From JAUSIF01 sp963711595 (GTDB lineage Bacteria; Pseudomonadota; Alphaproteobacteria; Rhizobiales; Xanthobacteraceae): a DNA stretch of 64,000 bases. This document shows, piece by piece, positions 8,369 to 17,361 of this stretch. Numbering within the stretch: the stretch's first letter is position 1; each line of letters starts with the position of its first letter. The position numbers and the translations under genes are program-made. The notes beneath the pieces are model-generated. The model was not told where the DNA came from. It ran no database searches and was given only the letters and a program-made list of their open reading frames with translations. Location: NCBI GenBank assembly GCA_963711595.1, contig CAVQER010000007.1, positions 372,001 to 436,000 on the forward strand. Direction: 5' to 3'.

Positions 8369-9000
8369 CGAGCACGAGACGGGGACCGTCGTACTGATCC
8401 ATCAGCGTCACATCGTGCGTCGCGAGCAGCACGCACGTACCCGACTTGTGAAGCTCTACGAACAGCCGCAGCAGACGCCGCGCGAGCGGCGGATCGACGT
8501 TGCCGGTTGGCTCGTCGGCAAGCAGCAACTCTGGCCGCCCGATGAGAGCGCGCGCGATCGCGGCGCGCTGTTTCTCGCCTCCGGACAGCACCGGCGGCAG
8601 GACGTGGATGCGATCGCCGAGTCCGACCCAGTGGAGCAGCTCGATGATTTGCGAGCGGTAGCTCGAACTCGGGCCGGCCCTGCACGCGCAGCGGCAGGGC
8701 GACGTTCTCGTACGTGGTGAAATGATCGAGCAGACGAAAATCCTGGAACACGAGACCGATGCGCCGGCGGAGCACCGCCACTTCTTCGGCATGCAAGGCC
8801 GTCACGTCGCGACCGAACAGATTGATGAGACCGCGGGTCGGCCGCAGCGACAGAAAGAGGAGACGCAGGAGGCTCGTCTTGCCCGCGCCCGACGGGCCGG
8901 TGAGAAACTGAAACGAGTTCGGCCTGATCTCGAAGGAAACATCCTTCAAGACCTCGGGTCCCATGCCGTAGCGCAGGCCGACATTTTCGAATCGGACCAA
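8307..9000 (-). pseudogene. ftsE: Cell division ATPase FtsE, interrupted by a +1 frameshift
   Basis: The FtsE ATPase is encoded in two overlapping frames. From 9000 to about 8670 one frame carries VRFENVGLRYGMGPEVLKD, Walker A GPSGAGKTSLL and the Q-loop VFQDFRLLDHF. From about 8667 to 8307 another frame carries YRSQIIELLHWVGLGDR, signature LSGGEKQRAAIARAL, Walker B LLLADEPTGNVD and the switch LLATHDVT. Dropping one base in the run at 8666-8667 joins them into a normal protein of about 230 residues. I place the start at TTG 9000 because GGAGG sits 5 bases before it and homologues begin VRFENVG. Because the gene is normally important for division, a sequencing error is likelier than true loss. 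Confidence 0.9.
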
Positions 9001-9155
9001 GGCTTCCTCCGGCGAATCGGCGGCCGCGCGTACTTTCCCCCACCAAGGGCCGCGCCTCCAGCCCAATTCCCCGCAAAGCTGCGCGTCACCAGCTGTCCTA
9101 TGGTTTTCGAATCGTTAACGCTCGAGCGCCACAATCCGGCGGATTCGAGGACGCC

Positions 9156-9995
9156 ATGCAGCTCGCCTGTCCTTCCTGTCACACGGCTTTTCTGGTCGAC
9201 CCGGTCGAGCTTGGCTCTGAGGGCCGCACCGTTCGCTGCACGCGCTGCCGCACAAGCTGGTTCGCCCGTCCCGAAGACGTCGTGGCGATGTCATCGGAAG
9301 GGGAAGCGGAGTTCGAGGGAGCGGCCGAATCCACGGCGGGAACCGCAATCATCGCCGGCGCACCGCCGATCGTGCTTCCCCAGGTCGTGCCTTGGAACGA
9401 CACGGTCATGGTCGAGATCAATCCAAGCCCGTCGATTGCACCCGAAGAACCGCAAACAGAAGCGAATACGATCGGCGGGCCCATGCCAGGTCTCGTGATC
9501 CCGCCGCGACCGGTCGCCAGACCGCGCCGAGCAAAGGCGAACGCGACCCCGAGGCAGCAGCGCATCTTTATCGCTGTTTCGCTCGCCAGCATCGCTTTCA
9601 TCACGGCTATCGGACTGCGCACGACCGTCGTCCGCGCCGCGCCCGAGCTTGCAGGCCTCTATGCGGCTATGGGCTTGCCCGTGAATTTGCGCGGCCTCGA
9701 GTTCACCGAGATCAAGACGACCCACGAGATCCAAGACGGAATTCCGGTCCTCGTCATCGAAGGCGAGGTCATGAACGTCACCCGGCAGCCGGTCGAAGTC
9801 CCGCGGTTACGGCTAGCGGTGCTCGGACCGGACGCGCGTGAGCTCTACGCGTGGACCGCCCTGCTGCCACGCTCGGTGCTTCCGGAGGGCGAAAAGCTTT
9901 CGTTCCGCAGCCGGCTCGCATCGCCGCCGGCGGAGGGGAAGCAGGTGCTTGTTCGTTTTCTCACGCGGTTCGACCTGACCGCGAGCGCGCGTTGA
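9156..9995 (+). CDS. MJ0042-type zinc-ribbon membrane protein with DUF3426-like domain
   Basis: Function unknown. The N-terminus is a zinc ribbon: CPSC at residues 5-8 and CTRC at 28-31 in the MJ0042 pattern. A low-complexity Pro/Glu-rich linker follows, then one transmembrane helix near residues 145-165 (FIAVSLASIAFITAIGL), then a C-terminal domain with IPVLVIEGEVMNVTRQPVEVP near 195, typical of the DUF3426 fold. The ATG has GAGG 5 bases upstream. It is divergent from ftsE and followed by cpdR, a context suggesting a cell-cycle or envelope role, but that is inference. Confidence 0.8.
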   Translation: MQLACPSCHTAFLVDPVELGSEGRTVRCTRCRTSWFARPEDVVAMSSEGEAEFEGAAESTAGTAIIAGAPPIVLPQVVPWNDTVMVEINPSPSIAPEEPQTEANTIGGPMPGLVIPPRPVARPRRAKANATPRQQRIFIAVSLASIAFITAIGLRTTVVRAAPELAGLYAAMGLPVNLRGLEFTEIKTTHEIQDGIPVLVIEGEVMNVTRQPVEVPRLRLAVLGPDARELYAWTALLPRSVLPEGEKLSFRSRLASPPAEGKQVLVRFLTRFDLTASAR

Positions 9996-10008
9996 AAAGG
10001 TCCGTTGG

Positions 10009-10392
10009 ATGCCGCGGCTCTTGATCGCTGAAGACGAACAGCCGGTGCGCGAATTGCTGACGCGGGCCCTCACGCTCGAGGGCTACGAGGTGCAGGCAGC
10101 GACCGACGGTGCTGCTGCGCTCGACGTGCTGTCGTCTGCGGGACCCTTCGACCTCCTGCTCACCGACATTCGCATGCCAATCATGGATGGCATTGCTCTG
10201 GCACTTGTTGCGGCGCGCGACTATCCGAATCTCGTGATCGTGCTGATGACCGGATACGCGGGCGAGCGCGAACGCGCGCACGGTCTTGATCGCCTGGTCC
10301 ACGATGTGGTGCTGAAGCCGTTCTCGCTTGCGGTGATGAAGCACACGCTTGCGAAGGCACTTGTCGCGCGTCCCGCGGTACTCGCGAACTGA
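10009..10392 (+). CDS. cpdR: Single-domain response regulator CpdR
   Basis: CpdR is a phosphorylation-controlled adaptor that, unphosphorylated, recruits or primes ClpXP for CtrA and other cell-cycle substrates in alphaproteobacteria. The 127-residue receiver domain has the acidic pair at 8-9, phospho-acceptor Asp53 in LLTDIRMPIMDGIALAL, and the CpdR-like stretch MTGYAGERERAHGLDRLVHD near 80 ending in LKPF. That last motif is the reason for choosing CpdR over a generic CheY-like regulator. It lacks an output domain. It lies 13 bases after the zinc-ribbon gene. Confidence 0.85.
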   Translation: MPRLLIAEDEQPVRELLTRALTLEGYEVQAATDGAAALDVLSSAGPFDLLLTDIRMPIMDGIALALVAARDYPNLVIVLMTGYAGERERAHGLDRLVHDVVLKPFSLAVMKHTLAKALVARPAVLAN

Positions 10393-10401
10393 GCCTCCCG
10401 C

Positions 10402-12951
10402 TCAGAAGTCGCGCAACAGCCGTTCGATATAATCCAGTTCCATCTGCGGGCGCCCGGACTCGCCGAAGCGGCGTCGAAGTTCTTCGAGTACGCGGCGGGC
10501 GCGTTGCACGTCCATTTCGTCCGGCACCTTGACGGTGAAGTCGTCGCCATACTCGCGGCTGCGTACAGGGCGCCCGAGCGGATCGGTGCGATCCGCGGCT
10601 TCGGCCTGCGGACCGCCCGGTTCGCCAAAAGCATCGCCCAGACCCTGCATCGCTTCGGCCATGCTTTGGGCTCCGCGCCGCAGATTCTGCAAGGCGCGAC
10701 CCTGTCCCTCTACCGCGCCGTCGGCTTCACCCTGACCGAGTGAGCCTTCCGCGTCGCGCATCGCCTGCTCCGCGCGGCCGAGAGCCTCGCCCGCCTCGTT
10801 GCCTTGATCCGCGCCGTCTTCGGCGCCGCCCTGCCGCTGACGGCGAAGCTGCTCCAGCATTTTTTCCAGCTGCTGGCGCAGATTTTCCTGATTTCGGCGG
10901 AGGTCGCCGAACGAGCGTTGCTCACGGTCGCTTCGGCCCTGCTCCCCGCGATTACGGCGTTCGTTGCGGCCGTCGCGGCCTTCCCGATAGGTGCGGTCGC
11001 GCAGGCGCTGCTGCTCCTGAATCATGCGGCTCAACTCATCGAGCATGCTGTCGGAGTCGCCCTGCTGATCGCCACTGCGGGCCTGCCGATTGCGCGAAAG
11101 GTTGTCGAGCATCGCCTGCAGTTCATCGAGCATGCGACGGGCGGCATCGCGTGAGCCGCTGCGCGCTAGATTCTCGATGCGGTCGAGCATGCTCTTTAGA
11201 TCCTGTGGCCGCACGGCCCGCGTGTTGCGATCGAGCGGCCTCGCCTCGGTGGTGCCGTCGCGGCGCAACTGCTCGGCCAGGGCCTGCATGAAGCGATCGA
11301 GCGCCTGGCGGAGCTGGTCGGTGAGCTTCTTGATCTCCTCGTCGGTGGCGCCACGCTCGAGCGCTTGGCGCAGCGCATCCTGCGCGGCGCGGAGGTCGCG
11401 CTCAGCGTCGGACATGGTGCCGTCCTCGATCAACACCGCAATCTCCCACAGATAATCGATGACCGAGCGCAGATCGTCGTCGTTGCGGGCGAGCTTAAGG
11501 CGCGTCGCCGCCGTCCGCAGGCCCAGGAAGACCGCGGGCTCGGGCGTGAATTTTTCCGGGGCGAGGAGCAGCGCTTCCAATGCGCGGCCGACGTTTGCTC
11601 GTGCATTCGCATCGAACGCTAGATTGCGCCGCTGCTCGACGAGGGCGCGCGCGAGCGGCTTCTGGAACGGACGAGCAGGCAGACTGATCTCACTCGAGTC
11701 ACTCTTGCCTTCGTTTCCGCCCTCATCCTTGGCGAACAGCGTCACGGTTACCGTCACTCCGGCCCAAGGGTGCTCTGTCACGTCCTTCGAGCTTTGACCC
11801 GTGCCCGCGCGCGTACGTGCCTGCGGCAGGATCAGCGGGAAGTTCGGAGCCTCGACGAGCGGACGGCGCGGTTGCGTGTTCTCGGACGCAGGCAGTTGCG
11901 GCTCGCTGAAGCGGGCTTCGGCCGACGTGACGCCGTAGTCGTCTTCCATCTGATAACTGAGCGACACCGAGGAACGGCCAATCACTTGCGGCTCGCGCGT
12001 CATCGCTATCACCGGCGGCCGATCCGGCATGGCACGGAAACTCCAGGTCGCGGACCCGGCGGGCAGACCGCCGAGCGTGGCGGAGCCGTTGTCCCCGATG
12101 CGGAAGCGCCGCTCGATGCTGCCTGTTGCGGGTGCGGGCGCTTCTTCGGCCTGCTCGGTCAATCCGCCAGACAGGTTGAGATCGATTGAATTCAGGCCGG
12201 TCGCTCGCACGACCAGTTCGCTGCCCGCGGGAACGGAGATCGCGGCGATCTCGCCGGGTGCCGGCGCGTCATGCCGTATGCCAGGAAGTAGCACGGGGGG
12301 ACGACCGGTGTACGCGGGCGGCGTGACCCATGCATCGACACGATAGAGTTTCGGCGCGATCACGCCGCGCCAGTCGAAGGCAGCCGTAACGCGGCCAACG
12401 CGATCGGCGCCGGCCATGAAGAACGTGGCGACGACCGCAAGCAGCACGAGCGCCCGAATGGCGAATGGGTCGCGGGCCGCAAGGTGCGGACGCGGCCAAC
12501 CCGCGCGCAGCCGGCGCGCACCTTCGGCAGCGCGCGCGACGTGAGCGCGCCACAGGGCATCGGCTACGGGATCTGCGGGGTTCGTCGCCATCGCATCGAC
12601 GATCGTTGTCGCGGGGCGATGCGCGAGCCCGGAGGAGCGATCGAGGCGGCGCAGCGCGTGATCGGTTTTCGGGATGCGCACCCAGATCGCGGGAACGAGG
12701 CTCGCAAGGGCGACCAGTGCGAAAATTGCGAGGCCGATGACACGGCCAAGCGGTGGCAGCGCGATCCAGAGACCTGCCCAGGAAGCAGCCAGGAACATGC
12801 CTACGGCCACGGCAATCGCGGCGAGCAGGGGCCACAGGTTTTCCCACAGCAAAGCACGCCGTGCGCGGGCGATCGCAACGCGAAGCAGACGAACCGCGCC
12901 GCTCGTCGGACGGTGTGCTTCCAGGTCGTTGCTCTCGGGCGTCAGATTCAA
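10402..12951 (-). CDS. TIGR02302 family (DUF4175) membrane protein
   Basis: Large uncharacterised alphaproteobacterial protein of 849 residues. Two hydrophobic segments near residues 37-60 and 70-95 and a third near 170-190 anchor it; the middle is a predicted extracytoplasmic region, and the last 350 residues are highly charged and rich in Gln, Arg and Glu (for example ENLRQQLEKMLEQLRRQRQG), likely coiled coil. The C-terminal YGDDFTVKVPDEMDVQRARR block is the part I recall as characteristic. It lies 109 bases downstream of lysA in the conserved argH-lptM-lysA order. Biochemical role unknown. Confidence 0.85.
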   Translation of the reverse strand: MNLTPESNDLEAHRPTSGAVRLLRVAIARARRALLWENLWPLLAAIAVAVGMFLAASWAGLWIALPPLGRVIGLAIFALVALASLVPAIWVRIPKTDHALRRLDRSSGLAHRPATTIVDAMATNPADPVADALWRAHVARAAEGARRLRAGWPRPHLAARDPFAIRALVLLAVVATFFMAGADRVGRVTAAFDWRGVIAPKLYRVDAWVTPPAYTGRPPVLLPGIRHDAPAPGEIAAISVPAGSELVVRATGLNSIDLNLSGGLTEQAEEAPAPATGSIERRFRIGDNGSATLGGLPAGSATWSFRAMPDRPPVIAMTREPQVIGRSSVSLSYQMEDDYGVTSAEARFSEPQLPASENTQPRRPLVEAPNFPLILPQARTRAGTGQSSKDVTEHPWAGVTVTVTLFAKDEGGNEGKSDSSEISLPARPFQKPLARALVEQRRNLAFDANARANVGRALEALLLAPEKFTPEPAVFLGLRTAATRLKLARNDDDLRSVIDYLWEIAVLIEDGTMSDAERDLRAAQDALRQALERGATDEEIKKLTDQLRQALDRFMQALAEQLRRDGTTEARPLDRNTRAVRPQDLKSMLDRIENLARSGSRDAARRMLDELQAMLDNLSRNRQARSGDQQGDSDSMLDELSRMIQEQQRLRDRTYREGRDGRNERRNRGEQGRSDREQRSFGDLRRNQENLRQQLEKMLEQLRRQRQGGAEDGADQGNEAGEALGRAEQAMRDAEGSLGQGEADGAVEGQGRALQNLRRGAQSMAEAMQGLGDAFGEPGGPQAEAADRTDPLGRPVRSREYGDDFTVKVPDEMDVQRARRVLEELRRRFGESGRPQMELDYIERLLRDF

Positions 12952-13060
12952 TGCTTACACTCGCGAACGGGGCATTTCCGCCGGATTCGGCATTCTACCA
13001 TGTGAGGTAGAGCCTTACATGGGGCGCAGGTAAACAAGGCTTGACCGGGGCGGGTTCCGG

Positions 13061-14329
13061 TCAGCGGGACAGCCAGGGGGGCAGGCGGTCGAGGGCAAGG
13101 ATCGCTCCGACATCCAGTCGCGGGCGAACCACTGCAAATTCCTTGCCGCGCACCATCACCTCGGGCACCAGCGGCCGGGTGTTGTAGGTCGAGGCCTGTA
13201 CCGCGCCATAGGCGCCAGCCGTCATGATCGCGAGCAGGTCGCCCGCCTCAGGTTCGGGTAGCGGGCGGTCCAGCGCGATGAAGTCGCCCAATTCACAGAT
13301 CGGGCCAACGACGTCAGCAACGATCGGCGCGCCCGAGCCCGACGCCCGCACGGGGCGGATGTCGTGGTAGGCGTCATAAAGCGTCGGCCGGATCAGATCG
13401 TTCATCGCGGCGTCGATGACGATGAACGTCTTCGCGTCGCCGCGCTTCACGTAAAGCACGCGTGTAAGCAAGATCCCCGCGTTGCCGACGATCAACCGCC
13501 CGATCTCGAAAATCAGCTTCAGTCCGAGTCCACGCGTATGACGCGTGATCGTTTCGGCATAAGCCGACGGCGAGGGCGGCGGGTCGTCGTCCGGGCGATA
13601 GGGAATGCCGAGGCCGCCGCCGAGATCGATGTGCTCGAGGCGGTGGCCTTCACGCATCAGATCGCGCGCGACTTCCGCCAGCAGGGCGGCGGCGTTGTCG
13701 AAGGGAGCAAGATCGGTGATCTGGCTGCCGATGTGCATATCGACGCCGGCGACGCGAATTCCCGGAAGCTTCGCGGCCAGCGCATAGACCTCTCGTGCGC
13801 GCGACAGCGGCACACCGAACTTGTTCTCGGACTTGCCGGTCGCGATTTTCTTGTGGGTTTTCGCATCGACGTCCGGATTGACGCGCACCGAAATCGGCGC
13901 GACGCCGCCCATCGCGCTTGCGACCTCCGAGAGCGCGGCGAGTTCGGGCTCGCTCTCGACGTTGAACGAAAGAATCTCCGCCTTGAGCGCGGCCGCCATC
14001 TCGTCCTTGCTCTTGCCCAAGCCGGAAAAGACAATCTTGTTTGCGGGTACGCCGGCCGCGAGCGCGCGTAAAAGTTCGCCACCGGATACGATATCGGCGC
14101 CGGCCCCCGCGCGGGCGAGCGTTGCGATCACGCCCTGGTTGGAGTTCGCCTTCAGCGAATAGCAGACGAGCGTGGGCACGCCCGCGAACGCCTCCGCGAA
14201 CACGCGGTAATGACGTTCGAGCGTTGCCGTTGAGTAGCAATAGAACGGCGTGCCGACGCTCTCGGCGAGCGCGACAAGATCGACGTCCTCGGCATGGAGA
14301 ACGCCGTTACGGTAGTCGAAGTGGTGCAT
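13061..14329 (-). CDS. lysA: Diaminopimelate decarboxylase LysA
   Basis: PLP enzyme that decarboxylates meso-diaminopimelate to lysine in the cytoplasm. The 422-residue sequence has the PLP lysine in VCYSLKANSNQGV at about residue 60, the phosphate-binding HIDLGGGLGIPY near 215, and GPICELGDFIALDR near 340 with the substrate-binding Cys-Glu pair. Length and motifs are complete. It follows lptM by 13 bases, so argH, lptM and lysA form a likely transcription unit linking arginine and lysine synthesis. Confidence 0.96.
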   Translation of the reverse strand: MHHFDYRNGVLHAEDVDLVALAESVGTPFYCYSTATLERHYRVFAEAFAGVPTLVCYSLKANSNQGVIATLARAGAGADIVSGGELLRALAAGVPANKIVFSGLGKSKDEMAAALKAEILSFNVESEPELAALSEVASAMGGVAPISVRVNPDVDAKTHKKIATGKSENKFGVPLSRAREVYALAAKLPGIRVAGVDMHIGSQITDLAPFDNAAALLAEVARDLMREGHRLEHIDLGGGLGIPYRPDDDPPPSPSAYAETITRHTRGLGLKLIFEIGRLIVGNAGILLTRVLYVKRGDAKTFIVIDAAMNDLIRPTLYDAYHDIRPVRASGSGAPIVADVVGPICELGDFIALDRPLPEPEAGDLLAIMTAGAYGAVQASTYNTRPLVPEVMVRGKEFAVVRPRLDVGAILALDRLPPWLSR

Positions 14330-14342
14330 CGGTCGTCGAAAG

Positions 14343-14672
14343 TCAGAGCAGTTTGTCTAGGAAGAACGGCTCGTCGCTTTTGGATTTGTCGCGGGTTGCC
14401 GGCTGGGCCGCGGGCTGCGTGTCGCGGTTTTTCGTCCATTCGTCGGGCGGCATCTTGGGAATGACGCTCGGCTGCGCCGCGCGACGGACCACGCTCTGCT
14501 CGGTCAAGACCTTTTCCTTTTGCGCCCCTTGCGTCCTCGGCTCGGCTGCCGGCGCCGCGGTCGCGGAAACCGGCGGCGGCTCAAGGTCGCCCTTGACGCC
14601 GCAAGCGCCGAGCGCACCCGCAATCATGCCGATTGCGATCATTTGACGGAATCCTGGGCGCGACTTGTTCAC
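14343..14672 (-). CDS. lptM: Small outer-membrane lipoprotein LptM (YifL-like)
   Basis: LptM assists maturation of the LptD lipopolysaccharide translocon in enterobacteria; alphaproteobacterial counterparts sit in the argH-lysA locus as here. From the GTG at 14672 the 109-residue protein starts NKSRPGFRQMIAIGMIAG and has the lipobox LGAC, followed by the characteristic GVKGDLEPPP. The rest is a disordered Pro/Ala/Lys tail ending in EPFFLDKLL. The GTG is preferred because GGAG lies 7 bases upstream and it gives a positively charged n-region; an in-frame ATG at 14642 would cut it off. Confidence 0.82.
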   Translation of the reverse strand: MNKSRPGFRQMIAIGMIAGALGACGVKGDLEPPPVSATAAPAAEPRTQGAQKEKVLTEQSVVRRAAQPSVIPKMPPDEWTKNRDTQPAAQPATRDKSKSDEPFFLDKLL

Positions 14673-14734
14673 GGGCTTGCTCCGAATGGGCACTGCACTA
14701 TAGCCGATACGGGAAACGAGGCGAGGGTAGGGCA

Positions 14735-16132
14735 CTAGCGCGCGCCCTGCTCCTTGGCGAGTTTTTTCAGCCACTTCCGTGCCTGCGTGCGCACGTTTCC
14801 GGGCGCCGTGCCGCCGAAGCTCCTGCGACTCTTGACCGAGCGCGCGACCGATAACACCGAAAAGACTTCCTCGGTGATGCGCGGCTCGATCGCCTGCATC
14901 TCGGCGAGCGGCAACCGATGCAAAGCGATGCCGGTCTCCGACGCACGCGCGACGATCTTGCCGGTGATCTTGTGCGCGTCGCGGAACGGCAACGAGAGAC
15001 GCTGCACGAGCCAGTCGGCGAGGTCGGTCGCGGTCGAGTAGCCCTCGCCGGCGGCGGCCTTCATGCGTTTTTCGTCCGGCTGCATGTCCTTCACCATGCC
15101 GGTCATGGCGGCGACGAGGAGCGATAGCGTCGACAGCGCGTCGAACGTCACCTCCTTGTCTTCTTGCAGATCTTTCGCGTAGGCCAGCGGAAGACCCTTC
15201 ATCACGATGCAGAGCTGCACGAACGCCCCGACGATACGGCCGGTCTTGCCGCGCACGAGCTCCGCCGCGTCGGGATTACGCTTCTGCGGCATGATCGAGG
15301 AGCCAGTGGTGAAGCGATCCGACAGGCGGATGAATCCGAACGCCGGCGACGACCAGTTCACGATCTCCTCGGCAAAGCGCGAGAGATGAATCGCGGCGAT
15401 CGACGCGGCAGCAAGCGTCTCGAGCAGGAAGTCGCGCGAGGAAACCGCGTCGAGCGAATTCGCCGCCGGCCGATCGAAGCCGAGGGCCTGCGCCGTCGCG
15501 TCGCGGTCGATTGGGAACGAGGTGCCCGCGAGCGCCGCGGCGCCGAGAGGGCTTTCGTTCAGCCGCTTGCGCGCGTCGGCGAGCCGTCCGCGGTCGCGCG
15601 ACAGCATCTCGACATAGGCGAGGAGATGGTGACCGAACGTGACCGGCTGCGCGGGCTGCAAATGCGTGAAGCCGGGCATCACCGTGTCTGCTTGCTCGAG
15701 CGCTTTCTCGGCGAGCGCTAGCTGCAGACCAGCGAGCGAACCGTCGAGGCGCTCGATCGTATCGCGGACATAGAGCCGCAGGTCGGTCGCCACCTGATCG
15801 TTGCGCGAGCGCGCGGTATGAAGCCGCCCCGCTGCCGTGCCGATCAGGTCGTGGAGGCGCGCCTCCACGTGCGTATGAATGTCTTCCAGAGCGCGCGAAA
15901 ACTTGAACTCCCCACTCTCGATCTCTGACAGGATCGTGTCTAGACCGCGGGCGATGTTCTTCGCATCTTCGGCCGTGATGATGCCCTGTTTGGCCAGCAT
16001 GGCGGCGTGGGCCTTGGAGCCGGCGATGTCCTGTGCATAGAGGTGACGGTCGAAATCGATCGAAGCATTGATCGCTTCGAGGATCGCGTCGGGCTCCTGC
16101 CCGAAAATGCCGCCCCACATCCGCCTGTTCAT
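14735..16132 (-). CDS. argH: Argininosuccinate lyase ArgH
   Basis: Splits argininosuccinate to arginine and fumarate, the last step of arginine synthesis. The 465 residues begin MNRRMWGGIFGQEPD, carry the histidine region HTHVEARL and TARSRNDQVATD, and contain the fumarase/aspartase superfamily signature GSSIMPQKRNPD near residue 277. I chose ATG 16132 because homologues start just before the MWGG motif; ATG 16141 is the alternative. The start is only 30 bases from that of the divergent tlpA gene. Confidence 0.95.
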   Translation of the reverse strand: MNRRMWGGIFGQEPDAILEAINASIDFDRHLYAQDIAGSKAHAAMLAKQGIITAEDAKNIARGLDTILSEIESGEFKFSRALEDIHTHVEARLHDLIGTAAGRLHTARSRNDQVATDLRLYVRDTIERLDGSLAGLQLALAEKALEQADTVMPGFTHLQPAQPVTFGHHLLAYVEMLSRDRGRLADARKRLNESPLGAAALAGTSFPIDRDATAQALGFDRPAANSLDAVSSRDFLLETLAAASIAAIHLSRFAEEIVNWSSPAFGFIRLSDRFTTGSSIMPQKRNPDAAELVRGKTGRIVGAFVQLCIVMKGLPLAYAKDLQEDKEVTFDALSTLSLLVAAMTGMVKDMQPDEKRMKAAAGEGYSTATDLADWLVQRLSLPFRDAHKITGKIVARASETGIALHRLPLAEMQAIEPRITEEVFSVLSVARSVKSRRSFGGTAPGNVRTQARKWLKKLAKEQGAR

Positions 16133-16162
16133 GACGTCCATCCCAGGAGGAATTGCAGTCCG

Positions 16163-16849
16163 ATGACCGCGCCGACCCCCGAAACTCCAACCGGCCCTTC
16201 CGGCAGATCCAGGCTCGCGCGGCTGCTGCTCATCGCCGCGCTGCTTGGTGCAGCCGTTGGGTTTGCGGCGGTATACGGGATGGGTGGGCTCAAGCGCAAT
16301 GGAACGGCGGTCGCCACCGACAAGACATGCGCGGGCGCAGTTAATGCGGCGAAGAAACTCGCGCCATTTGCGCACGGTGAAGTGGCTGCGCTCACGCCGG
16401 TGGAAGAGCCGCTACGCGTGCCGGAGCTCACATTCCAGAACAATGAGGGCAAGGCAATAAAGCTCGCCGACTTCCGCGGCCGCGTCGTGCTCCTCAATCT
16501 CTGGGCGACGTGGTGCGTGCCTTGCCGCAAGGAAATGCCCGCGCTCGACGCGCTCGAGGCAAAGCTCGGCGGGCAATCGTTCTCGGTGGTCGCGATCAAT
16601 CTCGACACCGGTGACAGCGCGAAACCGCGCAAATTTCTGAACGACATCGGCATCAAACATCTTGCCTTCTACCAGGACCCCAGCACGAACGTATTTCAGG
16701 ACTTGAAGCGATACGGGCGGGCGATCGTCGGGCTGCCGGTCACTTTGCTCGTCGACCGGGACGGCTGCGAACTTGGGACGCTCCGGGGACCCGCGGAGTG
16801 GGCGAGCGAGGACGCGCTTGCTCTGCTGCGGGTGGCGAGCGGCGGCTGA
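16163..16849 (+). CDS. tlpA: Membrane-anchored thiol:disulfide oxidoreductase TlpA
   Basis: Periplasmic thioredoxin-like reductant; in Bradyrhizobium TlpA keeps copper chaperone and CoxB cysteines reduced for cytochrome oxidase assembly. The 228-residue protein has an uncleaved N-terminal anchor near residues 18-40 (RLLLIAALLGAAVGFAAVYG) and the active site ATWCVPCRKEM near 115. Two further cysteines, in KTCAGAVNAAKK and DGCELG, are compatible with the second disulfide reported for the Bradyrhizobium protein. The ATG has AGGAGG 12 bases upstream, a rather long spacing. It is divergent to argH. Confidence 0.9.
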   Translation: MTAPTPETPTGPSGRSRLARLLLIAALLGAAVGFAAVYGMGGLKRNGTAVATDKTCAGAVNAAKKLAPFAHGEVAALTPVEEPLRVPELTFQNNEGKAIKLADFRGRVVLLNLWATWCVPCRKEMPALDALEAKLGGQSFSVVAINLDTGDSAKPRKFLNDIGIKHLAFYQDPSTNVFQDLKRYGRAIVGLPVTLLVDRDGCELGTLRGPAEWASEDALALLRVASGG

Positions 16850-16855
16850 TGGCGC

Positions 16856-17158
16856 TCAAACTTCCTCGTTCATCAGGGCGCCGAGACCGGTCAAGTTCTC
16901 CGATTTGGCTTTCGCCTCTTCTTGCACGCGCAGCAGCAATTGCTGCGTGACAAGCTCCGACTTGCCCTGACTTTGCTCTGCGAGCGCGTTGAAGATCGTA
17001 GCGCTCGAATTCAGTACCGCGGCCGCGTTTTTCTCCACCGTTTGTCGGTTGGTCCGTTTCAGGTTGGAGTTCGGGTTGATCAGGCCGAGCTGCTTGGACC
17101 GCTGGTAAATAGAACCGGGCGTGTAGGCCTTCGCGCCGAAAGTCTTGCCGACGTTCAT
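16856..17158 (-). CDS. Hypothetical protein, 100 aa, coupled to a YjfB-like gene
   Basis: I do not recognise this protein. It is soluble and helix-rich: an N-terminal GKTFGAKAYTPGSIYQRSK segment, an Asn-rich centre (INPNSNLKRTNRQTVEKN) and a Gln/Glu/Lys-rich C-terminal helix that could be a coiled coil. It has no signal peptide or membrane segment. Its ATG overlaps the stop of the YjfB-like gene by four bases (ATGA), so the two are translationally coupled and probably act together. It converges with tlpA. Confidence 0.65.
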   Translation of the reverse strand: MNVGKTFGAKAYTPGSIYQRSKQLGLINPNSNLKRTNRQTVEKNAAAVLNSSATIFNALAEQSQGKSELVTQQLLLRVQEEAKAKSENLTGLGALMNEEV

Positions 17159-17361
17159 GCGGAAATGTCGACGAGCTCGCCGACGCCCGTTTGCACCGCC
17201 GCGGCGAGCGCTTCACCGCTCTGATCGGCGGCGGCGAGCAACTGCACGACGCTTTGGAGCTGCGCGGACTCGGCTTGGCGCATCATGCGCGCGGCGGCAG
17301 CGATCTGCGCCTGCCCGATGCGGGCGGCGATCATCGCCGAGATAAGGGAGGCCGGGTCCAT
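17155..17361 (-). CDS. YjfB-like small protein (putative motility family)
   Basis: The 68-residue protein resembles the YjfB family, named putative motility proteins on weak grounds: it begins MDPASLISAMIAARIGQAQ, continues as an Ala/Gln/Met-rich amphipathic helix and ends with the VGELVDISA tail that matches the family's VDIxx ending. No flagellar genes are nearby, although a chemoreceptor lies 10 kb away. Coupled by an ATGA overlap to the next 100-residue protein. The family assignment is by eye on a short sequence. Confidence 0.6.
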   Translation of the reverse strand: MDPASLISAMIAARIGQAQIAAAARMMRQAESAQLQSVVQLLAAADQSGEALAAAVQTGVGELVDISA

